A DNA stretch of 19,002 bases from contig JBIKNC010000072.1 in assembly GCA_044358925.1 (NCBI GenBank), forward strand, positions 1 through 19,002. Reading direction: 5' to 3'. Source of the stretch: Rohdeia sp044358925. Lineage in GTDB: Bacteria > Planctomycetota > UBA1135 > GCA-002686595. A program made the translations under genes and the position numbers. The first letter of the stretch is position 1. Every line of letters starts with the position of its first letter. A model generated the notes under the pieces. The model had not been told where the DNA came from. It ran no database searches and was given only the letters and a program-made list of their open reading frames with translations. Below, piece by piece: positions 6,668 to 16,253 of this stretch.

Positions 6668-7774
6668 ATGCCCTCCGCCGCCGAGCTCCTCGCCGACCAG
6701 CCCGTCTTCGACGCCCACCACGACGCGCTCCAACGCGCCCTCGACCTCTCCCACGACCTCGGCACCCGCACCCGCGGCCAGTTCGACCTGCCGCGCGCCC
6801 GCGCGGGCGGCGTCGGCCAGTCGGTCTTCGCCTGCTGGGTCGACGGCACCTACACGCCGGGCAGCGCCGCACCGCGCGCGCACGCGTTGATGGATGCGTT
6901 CGACGCCCTGCTGGCGCGCCACCCCGGCCTCGTGCGCCGCATCGCGAGCCGCACCGATGTCGCCGCTGCGCGCCGCGCCGGTGTGCACGGCGCCATCTGC
7001 GGCATCGAAGGCGGCCATGCGATCGAGTGCGACCTCGGCGAGCTCGAGCGCTTCGCCGCGCGCGGACTGCGCTGCATGACGCTCGTCTGGAACAACCACC
7101 TGCCGTGGATCCGTTCGTGTCAGGCGGGCGGCGTCGGCTCGCCGGACGGCATCGACGACTTCGGGCGTGCGGTCGTGCGGCGCATGGAGGAACTCGGCGT
7201 GATGGTCGACCTCTCGCACGCCGGCGAGCGGGCGGTGTTCGACGTGCTCGAAACGGCGACGAAGCCCGTCATCGCGAGCCACAGCGGCTGCAAGGCGTTG
7301 CGCGACCACCAACGCAATCTCACCGACGAGCAGATGCGTGCGCTCGCGGCGAACGGTGGTGTGCTCGGCATCGTGTTCCTGCCGTCGTTCCTCGACGCAG
7401 GCGCGGCGGCCGAGGACGCGCGCGTGCGCGCGAGTGCGGCGTACACGTCGATCGCGTCGGAGAGCGAGCCTCTGCTGTATCTCGATCAGTGCGATGTCCT
7501 GCAACGCGACGCGGCGCCGCTCGCGATCGAGCGCGTCGTCGACCACGTCGCGCACGCGATCGACGTCATGGGCGTGGAGCACGTCGGGCTCGGCTCGGAC
7601 TTCGACGGCATCCAGCGCACGCCGCGCGGTCTCGAACACGCCGGCTGTTTCGCTGCGCTCGTCGAGTGCATGTTCGCGCGCGGCTTCGACGTGGCGACGG
7701 TGCGCGCCGTGCTCGGCGACAACATGCGGCGTGTGTTCGCCGCGACCCTGCCGAAGGCCGCAGCCGTGCACTGA
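6668..7774 (+). CDS. Membrane dipeptidase family (peptidase M19) enzyme
   Basis: This 368-residue metallo-hydrolase belongs to the amidohydrolase-fold M19 family, which hydrolyses dipeptides, including some with D-residues, using a binuclear zinc centre. Metal-site residues are in place: HxD at His17/Asp19 (DAHHDAL), Glu114 (IEGGHAIE), His184 (VDLSHAGE), His205 (ASHSGCKALRDHQRN) with the substrate-binding Arg216, and the late aspartate Asp311 (GSDFDGI). The family NNH block is also present (WNNHLPW). There is no signal peptide or GPI-like tail, so the enzyme is probably cytosolic, as in most bacterial members. The start ATG 6668 follows a weak AGG (6658-6660). The gene stands alone, downstream of a region with twin palindromes that may regulate it. 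The exact substrate (dipeptide or another small amide) cannot be read from the sequence. Confidence 0.93.
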   Translation: MPSAAELLADQPVFDAHHDALQRALDLSHDLGTRTRGQFDLPRARAGGVGQSVFACWVDGTYTPGSAAPRAHALMDAFDALLARHPGLVRRIASRTDVAAARRAGVHGAICGIEGGHAIECDLGELERFAARGLRCMTLVWNNHLPWIRSCQAGGVGSPDGIDDFGRAVVRRMEELGVMVDLSHAGERAVFDVLETATKPVIASHSGCKALRDHQRNLTDEQMRALAANGGVLGIVFLPSFLDAGAAAEDARVRASAAYTSIASESEPLLYLDQCDVLQRDAAPLAIERVVDHVAHAIDVMGVEHVGLGSDFDGIQRTPRGLEHAGCFAALVECMFARGFDVATVRAVLGDNMRRVFAATLPKAAAVH

Positions 7775-7833
7775 ACGGTCCGCGCGGAACGGTCGCGCAC
7801 GGAAAGAAGGTCCATGCAGGAAGCGGCGCCGGC

Positions 7834-7858
7834 GCGCGCAACGGCGCGCACAGTTTTT
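7834..7858 (+). terminator. Intrinsic terminator after the dipeptidase gene
   Basis: GCGCGC (7834-7839) and GCGCGC (7844-7849) form a GC-only stem around the loop AACG, followed by ACAG and then five T residues (7854-7858). It starts 60 bases after the dipeptidase stop. The stem is short (6 bp), but the T-run is one of very few in this GC-rich region. Confidence 0.5.
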
Positions 7859-7914
7859 CGCGGTGCACCTGCAACCGATCGACCTCTCGTGTCATCCATC
7901 TCCTCGTGACGCGA

Positions 7915-7961
7915 GCAGTCCGTCGAACACGCATCGCGACGGTGTTCGTTGCACGGACTGC
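7915..7961 (+). promoter_or_regulatory. Structured leader hairpin upstream of the DUF669-type gene
   Basis: GCAGTCCGT then CGAACAC (7915-7930) pair with GTGTTCG (7942-7948) and ACGGACTGC (7953-7961). This makes a 16-bp stem interrupted by a 4-base bulge (TTGC) on the 3' side, with an 11-base loop. A smaller stem, CTCG/CGAG (7903-7906, 7912-7915), lies just before it. The element is 71 bases upstream of the GTG start, so it would lie in the 5' leader or promoter. Known riboswitch families were not recognised. Confidence 0.4.
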
Positions 7962-8020
7962 CGGACCCGTCACACGCGCGGCATCGCCATGCCCCGCGTC
8001 AACGATTCACAACGATCGAC

Positions 8021-8026
8021 GAGGAG
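8021..8026 (+). promoter_or_regulatory. Ribosome binding site fixing a GTG start
   Basis: GAGGAG lies six bases upstream of GTG 8033. It is one of the few convincing Shine-Dalgarno sequences in the window. It supports the GTG over the upstream ATG at 7949, which would add 28 His/Arg/Pro-rich residues and run through the hairpin. Confidence 0.6.
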
Positions 8027-8032
8027 ACTGAC

Positions 8033-8446
8033 GTGGAGATCGATTTCAGTGCGGTGGACGACGCCCAGGACTACACGAACGTGCCCGAAGGTGTGTACGC
8101 GTGCCGCGTGGCAGAAGTGCGGCCCGGTTGGACGCAGGGCGGCGACAGCCGTTGGGCGCTCAAACTGGAGATCACGGCCGGACCGTTCGCAGGGCGAACC
8201 GCGGCGTGGGACGGCATCACGTGGGGCGATCGCGGGCTGCGGCGCACGAAGTTCGTGCTCGGCAAGTTCGGCTTCGACACGGCCGGACGGCTCAACGTCG
8301 AGCCGAACGACCTGGTCGGTTGCACGGCCTACGTCGAGCTGCGACAGGAGGAGCGCATCGACCCGTCGAACGGCGTCCGCACCATCCGCATGCGTGTGCC
8401 GTTCCTCGGCTACGCGAGCGATCCGACGTCACTGGCCGCGGGCTGA
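8033..8446 (+). CDS. DUF669-like protein
   Basis: The product is 137 residues, starting VEIDFSAVDDAQDYTNVPEG with the GTG read as Met. The pattern 'EGVYACRVAEVRPG' followed by 'SRWALKLEI', 'GRTAAWDGITW', 'LRRTKFVLGKFGFD' and a late hydrophobic 'IRMRVPFLGYA' resembles DUF669, a family best known from phage recombination and replication modules, where it sits beside single-strand annealing or DNA-binding proteins. Here it stands alone, with no phage genes nearby, between a dipeptidase and a cytidine deaminase. No signal peptide or membrane segment is seen. It is acidic at the N-terminus. A role in single-stranded DNA handling is a family-based guess only. The structured leader suggests regulation of its own expression. 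Confidence 0.75.
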   Translation: MEIDFSAVDDAQDYTNVPEGVYACRVAEVRPGWTQGGDSRWALKLEITAGPFAGRTAAWDGITWGDRGLRRTKFVLGKFGFDTAGRLNVEPNDLVGCTAYVELRQEERIDPSNGVRTIRMRVPFLGYASDPTSLAAG

Positions 8447-8610
8447 TTGCGGGCGGCGCGTGATCACCGTCGGACGCCGGTCGCCCGCTCGCCCGGTCGT
8501 TCGGCTGGTCGGTGCGTCGGTCGCCAGGTGAGCGGCCGACGCCGGCTCGGCACCACGTGCGCGACGGAGCACCTTTGACGGTCGGTCGGCAACCGAGCCA
8601 CCATGGCGCC

Positions 8611-9159
8611 ATGGCTGCTGACGAACGAACTCTGCCGGGCGCCGCCTTGGGCCGTTTGCTCGAGGCGTCGGATCTCGCGCGCCTCGTTGCCGCACTCGAC
8701 GGGCGGCGCTCGGCGGCACTCGCTGGTGGCACGGTGGCGACGCTGGCGCCCACCGAACTCGCGCTCTTCGACACGGTCTGTGCGCTCGCTGCGGACGCGG
8801 CGACCCGGGCTCACGCGCCGTACTCGCAGTTGCACGTCGGAGCCGTGGTCGTCGATCGACTCGGCGGTGCCTTCGTCGGCTGCAACGTCGAGAACGCGAG
8901 TTTCGGACTCACGCTCTGTGCAGAACGCAACGCACTCGGGTCTGCGCGAGTGTGTGGATCGAGAGAGATCGCGCTCGTCGTCGTCACGTCGAGCAACGGT
9001 TCGATCCCGCCGTGCGGAGCGTGCCGCCAGGTGATCCTGGAACTCGCGCCGCGCGCTCTCGTCGCTGCCTGCGACACGAGCGGCGGGGCGCTGCGTGTGT
9101 GGAGCGTCAGCGACCTCTTGCCTGACGCATTCGGGTGCGATGGTCTGCCAGCCGGTTGA
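8611..9159 (+). CDS. cdd: Cytidine deaminase with N-terminal extension
   Basis: This enzyme hydrolytically converts cytidine and deoxycytidine to uridine and deoxyuridine in pyrimidine salvage. The catalytic signature is complete: APYSQLHVGA (69-78), nucleoside-binding NVENASFG (92-99), zinc ligand Cys103 and proton shuttle Glu105 (CAER), and zinc ligands Cys135 and Cys138 (PPCGACRQVILEL). These three cysteines are the ligand set of the small tetrameric bacterial enzyme. At 182 residues it is longer than the usual 130 or so, because about 50 Leu/Ala-rich residues precede the catalytic core. ATG 8611 is chosen as the start; ATG 8512 would add 33 Arg/Pro-rich residues, and no ribosome binding site distinguishes them. 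No other salvage genes are adjacent. Confidence 0.94.
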   Translation: MAADERTLPGAALGRLLEASDLARLVAALDGRRSAALAGGTVATLAPTELALFDTVCALAADAATRAHAPYSQLHVGAVVVDRLGGAFVGCNVENASFGLTLCAERNALGSARVCGSREIALVVVTSSNGSIPPCGACRQVILELAPRALVAACDTSGGALRVWSVSDLLPDAFGCDGLPAG

Positions 9160-9174
9160 CGGGCGGGCGAGGGG

Positions 9175-9192
9175 GCCGTTCGTCGGAACGGC
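9175..9192. terminator. Hairpin between convergent cdd and metzincin genes
   Basis: GCCGTTC (9175-9181) and GAACGGC (9186-9192) form a perfect 7-bp stem with a GTCG loop, in the 37-base gap between two convergent genes. There is no T-run on either strand. It probably serves as a shared, possibly Rho-assisted, transcript end. Confidence 0.45.
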
Positions 9193-9196
9193 GCCG

Positions 9197-11296
9197 TCAG
9201 AAGAGCACAGTCACCGACTGCAGGTTCGTGACCGGGAAGGGGGCCACGCTGTTCGTCGTGTCGACGAGCACGGCCTGCATCAGCACCTGCGTTCCGAAGG
9301 GGAGCTGCGTCGAACCCGGCGCGATCTGGACGAGCGTCCAACCCTTCAGCGGGTCGACGCCGAAGACACCCAGCAGCACGTGATTCGTGAGGTTGTTGCC
9401 GAGGCCGAGCGAGACGAGGCCGGGCACGACGGACGGCAGCGGGCTCGTCGAAGCGACGAGGTAGAAGAGCTTGGTCGTCGGACCGGCGAGGTGCACCTTG
9501 AGGCCGGCGGCCTGGACCCACGTGGCCGGGCTCGACGGCACCATGTCGATCGTCGGCGACGAGTTCGCCGTCACGTTGACGGACGTCTCGACGCTGCCGC
9601 CGGGATTCGTGAGGCGAATGGTGACGGCGCCGAGTTTGCTCTTCGGCGACCACGGGATGTCGATGCGCGTGTTGCTCGCGATCGTGTACTGCGCCGGGAG
9701 CGTCGAGAGGAGCACACCGTCGACCGTGACACTCGTCACCGACGAGAAGTTGTTGCCGTTGACGGCGATCGTCGGCCAAGCGTCGGTCGGGACGGCGACG
9801 ACGCTGCTGGGAGCAACACTCGACACCGTGGGCGCGGGCGGCGGCGGCGCGACGACTTGGAGGCAGGAGACGGACAGGACTTCGCCACGCATGACGTCGA
9901 CACACGTCTGGTGGAAGTACGGATTGATGTTCTTGATGCCCTGGAACGTGCACGTGTGGCAGTAGCTCATGATCGTGCCGAGCGAGCACTGCTCCGTGCC
10001 GTTGCAGTTGCTCGCGCACAGGTCGAGAGGCGGACAGAACGCGTGGGTGTGCGGCGACGCGAAGATGTGCCCGACTTCGTGCGCGGTCACGACGAAGTCC
10101 CAGTTCAGTGAGCTCGTGCCCGTGACCGGATAGGGCGTGTTGCCGTTCAGCGAGCAGCACGCCCCGACGGCGGACCAGTCGCTGCACAGCGTTCCGACGT
10201 ACGCGATGCCGCCACCGTTCTCGGACGAAAGGACGAGACCGAAGTCACCGAGTGTGTGCTGACCGCCGGTGCCGTCCCAGCGCGCCTTCATCTCGTCGAG
10301 CAACGCACTCGGGCTCGTCCCTGCGAACGGATCCGTGGCGCTCGACGAGTAGAACGCGAGGTACGACACGGTCCATTCGCAACCGACTTGAGTCTCGTAG
10401 CGGTCGCTGCACGCCGCGAGCAGCGCGTTCGTGTAGTTCGTCGCCGCCGTCGTGTTGTTGAACTCTTGGTAGTACGAGTAGTCGGTCTCGATGACCGCCT
10501 CGGCGCGATAGACGGTCTGTTGAACGGCCGCGAGCAGCGGCGCAGCACCGCCGCCGTTGCCGCCGCGACCGCCGTGGACGTGCGAGCCGGCACCGCTCGA
10601 AGTGCCGCCCGTCGCGTCGCCTTGCGAAGCACCGCGGCCGTCGCTGCCGACGTCACTTCCGTGCGGCGCGTTCGGCCACGGGTACGTCACGTCGGCGCCG
10701 ATCGTGCGGCCCTGTTCGTCGCGTTGTTCACACGCGAAACGCTGTTCGAACCCGGGGCGCACGAGCGCCGCTTCTTCGATCCACTGCGCTTGGGCCTGCG
10801 CCCAACCGTCGACCGGGTGGGAGCCGCACACGAGGTGCACGGTGCGACCGTCTTCGAGTCGCAGCCAGCCCCACGTGCCGGCGCTGGAGAGTGCGAGGAA
10901 CACGTCGCTCGCCGGTTGTCCCGCGACGCGGCCCTTCCAGACGGAGAGGTCGGGTGACCCGGCCTCGGCGATCGTGCTCACGGCGCGACCGTCGACGTGC
11001 ACGAGGCCGTCGGTGCCGGGCAGTCGGACGCGTGCCAGCTCGAACGTGAGGTCGGGCGCGCCGGGCACGTGGTTCTCGATCAAGAGCACCGAACGCTCGT
11101 TCGCGAGTGCCGCGAGCAGATCCGCCTGTGCCCCCAGGGAGCCGTCCGCGCGCGGTTCGAGCGGCGAGAGCAGCGTCGCGCGCGCCTCGAATTCGACCCT
11201 CGAAACCTCCTGGCTCGCGGATGCGCTCGGTGTGCCGAACGCGGACACGGCGCAGAGAGCGGAGAACGACAACGCGCGGGCGGCGGCTTCGAACAT
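9197..11296 (-). CDS. Secreted zinc metalloprotease (metzincin, M12B-like) with IPT/TIG domain
   Basis: This 699-residue exported protein starts with a signal peptide (hydrophobic to about residue 20, likely cleavage after ASAS near 28). Residues 30-210 look like a propeptide or N-terminal domain. A Gly/Ser-rich linker (about 212-250) leads to the catalytic domain (about 255-475). The zinc site is HEVGHIFASPHTH (406-418, ligands His406, His410, His416; base Glu407), and the Met-turn follows as IMSYC with Met443. At least seven cysteines around 421-465 suggest disulfides. A proline hinge (484-488) precedes an immunoglobulin-like IPT/TIG domain (about 489-575). The last 110 residues form a beta-rich domain ending in the GTQVLMQAVLVD and NLQSVTVLF segments, a type recurring in planctomycete secreted proteins. 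The glycine usual at the eighth position of the zinc motif is alanine. The substrate is unknown. Confidence 0.9.
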   Translation of the reverse strand: MFEAAARALSFSALCAVSAFGTPSASASQEVSRVEFEARATLLSPLEPRADGSLGAQADLLAALANERSVLLIENHVPGAPDLTFELARVRLPGTDGLVHVDGRAVSTIAEAGSPDLSVWKGRVAGQPASDVFLALSSAGTWGWLRLEDGRTVHLVCGSHPVDGWAQAQAQWIEEAALVRPGFEQRFACEQRDEQGRTIGADVTYPWPNAPHGSDVGSDGRGASQGDATGGTSSGAGSHVHGGRGGNGGGAAPLLAAVQQTVYRAEAVIETDYSYYQEFNNTTAATNYTNALLAACSDRYETQVGCEWTVSYLAFYSSSATDPFAGTSPSALLDEMKARWDGTGGQHTLGDFGLVLSSENGGGIAYVGTLCSDWSAVGACCSLNGNTPYPVTGTSSLNWDFVVTAHEVGHIFASPHTHAFCPPLDLCASNCNGTEQCSLGTIMSYCHTCTFQGIKNINPYFHQTCVDVMRGEVLSVSCLQVVAPPPPAPTVSSVAPSSVVAVPTDAWPTIAVNGNNFSSVTSVTVDGVLLSTLPAQYTIASNTRIDIPWSPKSKLGAVTIRLTNPGGSVETSVNVTANSSPTIDMVPSSPATWVQAAGLKVHLAGPTTKLFYLVASTSPLPSVVPGLVSLGLGNNLTNHVLLGVFGVDPLKGWTLVQIAPGSTQLPFGTQVLMQAVLVDTTNSVAPFPVTNLQSVTVLF

Positions 11297-11526
11297 GCGG
11301 ATCGGGAGCGGGCGGTGCGCACTCGATCGACGCGCGGCTCGAACGGCAGCGCGCGGCGACGGGCGGGGTTGGTGGGCGCCGGGGGAGACGCGGCCTGGAC
11401 GTGGGCGGTGGGGGAGCGCCGCGGCTCAGCGTTGGGCGAGCGGCGCGCGCATCCGGTTCCCCTCCATCGACAGGTTCCCGTGCGCGAATGAGGGGCTCTG
11501 GGGATCCGTGTCTGCCACCGTACCCG

Positions 11527-12515
11527 TCAACGCCGCATCGACTCGATCGGCGGCGCGTCGCCCGCCTGCGCGGCCGTGAACGCGGCGCGGCTGTCGATGC
11601 CGCGCCAGCGTTCGCGCACGAGCGCCTGGCCCACCACCCCGCCCAGCGTGTTGCCCGGCCCCGGCAGCACGATGCGGTCGGGCGCGAACTCGCGCAGCAG
11701 GACACGCAGGCTGGCGGAGAGGTCGTAGGGCTCCGTGACCTGCGCGCCGAGTGTGTAGCGCCGGAGTTCATCGGTGTCGGCCGACCACGGCGAGTGGCGG
11801 CGGCCGAAGCCGTCGATCAAGGTCGCGGTGGGGCGCTCGAAGACCAGGTCCGACAGCCGCTCGCGTGCGCGCTCCGCGACGCTCGCGACGAAGGGCGTGT
11901 GGTACGGCCCGTGTTGCATCAAGCGCAGCGGATAGCGCACACGCCCGATCTCGACCGACGGCAAGCGATCGAGCAGGTGCCGCAACCCCGTGTCGTCACC
12001 GGCGAGCACCGCGTATCCGCCCAGATCGATCGACGGCAGCGCGTGACCCTCCGACGACGCGAGAGCGTCTTCAACGAGCGCGCGCCGCGCCGGTGCTTCG
12101 CGCCATTCCTCGTCGACGAGCGGATACAGGAGCTGCCCGCCGCCCTGCACCTCTTCCTGCAGCAGCGACATCTCCTGCACGAGTCGCAATCCGTCCTCGA
12201 ACGACAGCGCGCCCGCGACGGCCAGCGCCGTGTACCAACCCATCGAATTGCCGGCGACGGCCACGAGTTCGCCGCGTGCACGCGCCGCGTCGGCGTCGAG
12301 CATCGAGATCAGATAGATGAGCGGCGAGACGTTCGCGGGTCGCAGGTGCTCGGCCGAGCGCAGCTTCTCCGCGTGGTCAAGTGCGGCCAGCGACGTGAGG
12401 CCGCGCCGCTCGCGCATCTCTTCCGCGTGCCGCACCCACGGGTGTTCGACGGGCAACGTGCGCATCGAACTCTCGGTGTACGAGCCACGCCCCGGACAAA
12501 GGATCGCGATGCGAG

Positions 12516-12519
<4 letters not shown>
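11527..12519 (-). CDS. FabD-like acyltransferase (ACP S-acyltransferase), substrate probably not malonyl
   Basis: This 330-residue protein has the malonyl-CoA:ACP transacylase fold. The N-terminal loop CPGRGSY replaces the usual PGQGSQ, the nucleophile elbow is GNSMG (Ser92, with Asn instead of His before it), the catalytic His207 lies in GPYHTPF, and GPGNTLGG (287-294) matches the C-terminal glycine loop. After SFEDGLRLV the family normally has an RG pair whose Arg binds the free malonyl carboxylate; here the stretch reads QEMSLLQEE, with no Arg. In related enzymes, loss of this Arg shifts specificity to monocarboxylic acyl groups. The ATG at 12519 overlaps the E1 stop by four bases (ATGA), so the two are translationally coupled. 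This suggests it handles an acyl group made by the E1-dependent complex. The family is confident, the substrate inferred. No carrier protein gene is visible nearby. Confidence 0.85.
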
Positions 12520-14771
<2,252 letters not shown>

Positions 14772-14825
14772 GAGGACGTGCGGGTTCAGGGCGTTGCCGA
14801 TGCGGCGCGCCAGTCAGGCGCGCCA

Positions 14826-14858
14826 GTGCGGACCGCCGGTGCGGACCGCCGGTGCGGC
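14826..14858 (+). repeat. Short 13-bp tandem repeat
   Basis: GTGCGGACCGCCG occurs twice head to tail (14826-14838, 14839-14851), followed by a partial third unit (GTGCGG). Just before it, GGCGCGCCAG is also duplicated across a TCA spacer. All of this lies in the region between the divergent E1 and lipoprotein genes. It may be replication slippage or overlapping binding sites. Confidence 0.5.
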
Positions 14859-15010
14859 GCGAAACGGTAGCGCGCAGGGCGCTCACCTCCCAGCCCGCGG
14901 GCGCGCGATCACCGAGCCCCGCGCACGCGCACCGGCGGAGCGCACCGAAGCGCCATACTCGGCGCGGATCCCGAACGCACCGCTCGCGCGGCGCGCCAAC
15001 TCAGACCAGC

Positions 15011-16105
15011 ATGCCCCTCGCCAGTCGCACCCAAGTCGCCGTTCTCACTCTGTCGTTCGCGGCCGCGTGCGCCGGGCCCGAGGCGCACTTCGAATCGAGC
15101 CCGCGCGTCGTCGAGATCGTGCACTCGGCCGGAGCGAAACTCGGCGGCGTCGCCCTCGGCGACGTCCTACCCGAACGCGTCGGTCTCGAGATCGTCGCGG
15201 TCGCGGTCGACGGGCGTGTGATCGTCGTGCGACGCAACAAGGACCACTGGCGCAGCGACGTCGCGTGCCAAACGCCCGGTGAGTTGATCGCGGTCGCGTG
15301 CGGCGACCTCGTGCCGTCGCACCCGGGCGACGAGATCGTCGCGGTCGGCATGGCGAGCGGCGACGAGGACTCCGGCGGAGCAGGCGCCGTGTGGCTCGTC
15401 ACGCGCAACCGCGGCGCGGGTTACGAGGCGCGCCGGTTGCTCGAGCCCAGCGCCTTGCAACACGCCGTCGCCATCGGCGACTTCGATCCGCTGCGGCCGG
15501 GGCTCGAGGCGCTCAGCGCGGGCTTCGACGAACGCGTGCACCTGTTCGCGATCGACGCGGATCTCGTTGCGACGCACCGCGAAGTCGCGACGCTGCCGGG
15601 ACCGGCGAAGGGCGCGTGTGTGCGCGGAACGACGGCGCTGCTTGCTTGCGCGAGCGGCCACGTCGTCGAAGTCGCAGGGCAGCCGGACGGCTCGTTCACG
15701 ACGCGCGTCGTCCTCGCGCGCGAGTCCGGCTTCGCGCGGCCCGCGGTGTTCGGCGATCTGCTCGTCGTCGCTGCGGACGACGGCGCTCTCGTCGCGCAGG
15801 ATCTGTCGAGTTCCGCGCCCTTCGAAGTGCTGCACCAACAGGGTGCGAAGGCGCGCGGCGCGTTCATCGGCGATCTCGACACGGCGAGTGTCGGCCTCGA
15901 GGCGGCGACGGTCGGCTACGAGGGCGACGTGTGGTTGTTGCGACTCGGCGCGCCCGACGCGCAGGGGCGGCCGGAGGCGGTGCGACTCGTCGCGACGGGC
16001 GCGGCGCTCCACCATCTGGCCGGCGGCGACGTGTTGCCCGATCGGCCCGGCGACGAACTCGTGACCGTCGGCTATTCGGGTGACGTGCGCATCCTCATGC
16101 GCTGA
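15011..16105 (+). CDS. Exported repeat protein, probable lipoprotein (beta-propeller-like)
   Basis: This 364-residue protein begins with a short hydrophobic export signal (VAVLTLSFAAAC) whose Cys20 is a plausible but weak lipidation site (the A-A-A-C box lacks the usual Leu). The mature part carries five copies of a motif of the form G-D-x-x-P-x-x-x-G-x-E-x-V-x-V-G, at about residues 50-63, 98-113, 156-171, 287-302 and 339-354, each followed by a strand ending in V-x-L-x-R. This resembles FG-GAP/VCBS-type propeller blades, suggesting a periplasmic or surface beta-propeller for binding. No catalytic motif is seen. The start is ATG 15011, where the signal begins; a longer frame upstream lies in the divergent promoter region. 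It may be co-transcribed with the next gene, 148 bases downstream. Confidence 0.72.
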   Translation: MPLASRTQVAVLTLSFAAACAGPEAHFESSPRVVEIVHSAGAKLGGVALGDVLPERVGLEIVAVAVDGRVIVVRRNKDHWRSDVACQTPGELIAVACGDLVPSHPGDEIVAVGMASGDEDSGGAGAVWLVTRNRGAGYEARRLLEPSALQHAVAIGDFDPLRPGLEALSAGFDERVHLFAIDADLVATHREVATLPGPAKGACVRGTTALLACASGHVVEVAGQPDGSFTTRVVLARESGFARPAVFGDLLVVAADDGALVAQDLSSSAPFEVLHQQGAKARGAFIGDLDTASVGLEAATVGYEGDVWLLRLGAPDAQGRPEAVRLVATGAALHHLAGGDVLPDRPGDELVTVGYSGDVRILMR

Positions 16106-16131
16106 ACGCGGGCGAGGCGGATTCTCGGAGC

Positions 16132-16193
16132 GTGCTCCGCGAACCCTCGCTCGGGAAGGATCGGCGCGTCTCGGACGCTCGGTTCGCGAGCAC
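16132..16193 (+). other. Interrupted inverted repeat between the two lipoprotein genes
   Basis: GTGCTCCGCGAACC (16132-16145) and GGTTCGCGAGCAC (16181-16193) pair with one bulged base across a 35-base loop. A smaller dyad, GGAGC-GT-GCTCC, overlaps its left arm (16127-16138), so two alternative folds compete. It could end the upstream transcript or structure the leader of the downstream gene. No T-run follows. Confidence 0.35.
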
Positions 16194-16253
16194 GGCGGCG
16201 CGCGCGTGGGCATGATGGGCAGCCGCCGCGCCGCCGCGCGCACCCCGATCGCG

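Noticed and set aside
6209..7771. Long minus-strand open frame opposite the dipeptidase
   Set aside because: It is Arg/Ala/His-rich and spans the divergent promoter region, while the plus strand carries all M19 metal ligands.
8514..8542. GCGTCGG/CCGACGC pair upstream of cdd as an operator
   Set aside because: It is a 7-bp match with a 15-base spacer in extremely GC-rich DNA, with no supporting promoter or repeat.
11416..11446. GCGCCGC/GCGGCGC pair as a terminator for the acyltransferase operon
   Set aside because: The 7-bp stem encloses a 17-base loop, has no T-run and lies about 80 bases from the stop in very GC-rich DNA, so chance is likely.
14826..14858. Tandem 13-mers as a CRISPR-like array
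   Set aside because: There are only two full units, with no spacers between them.
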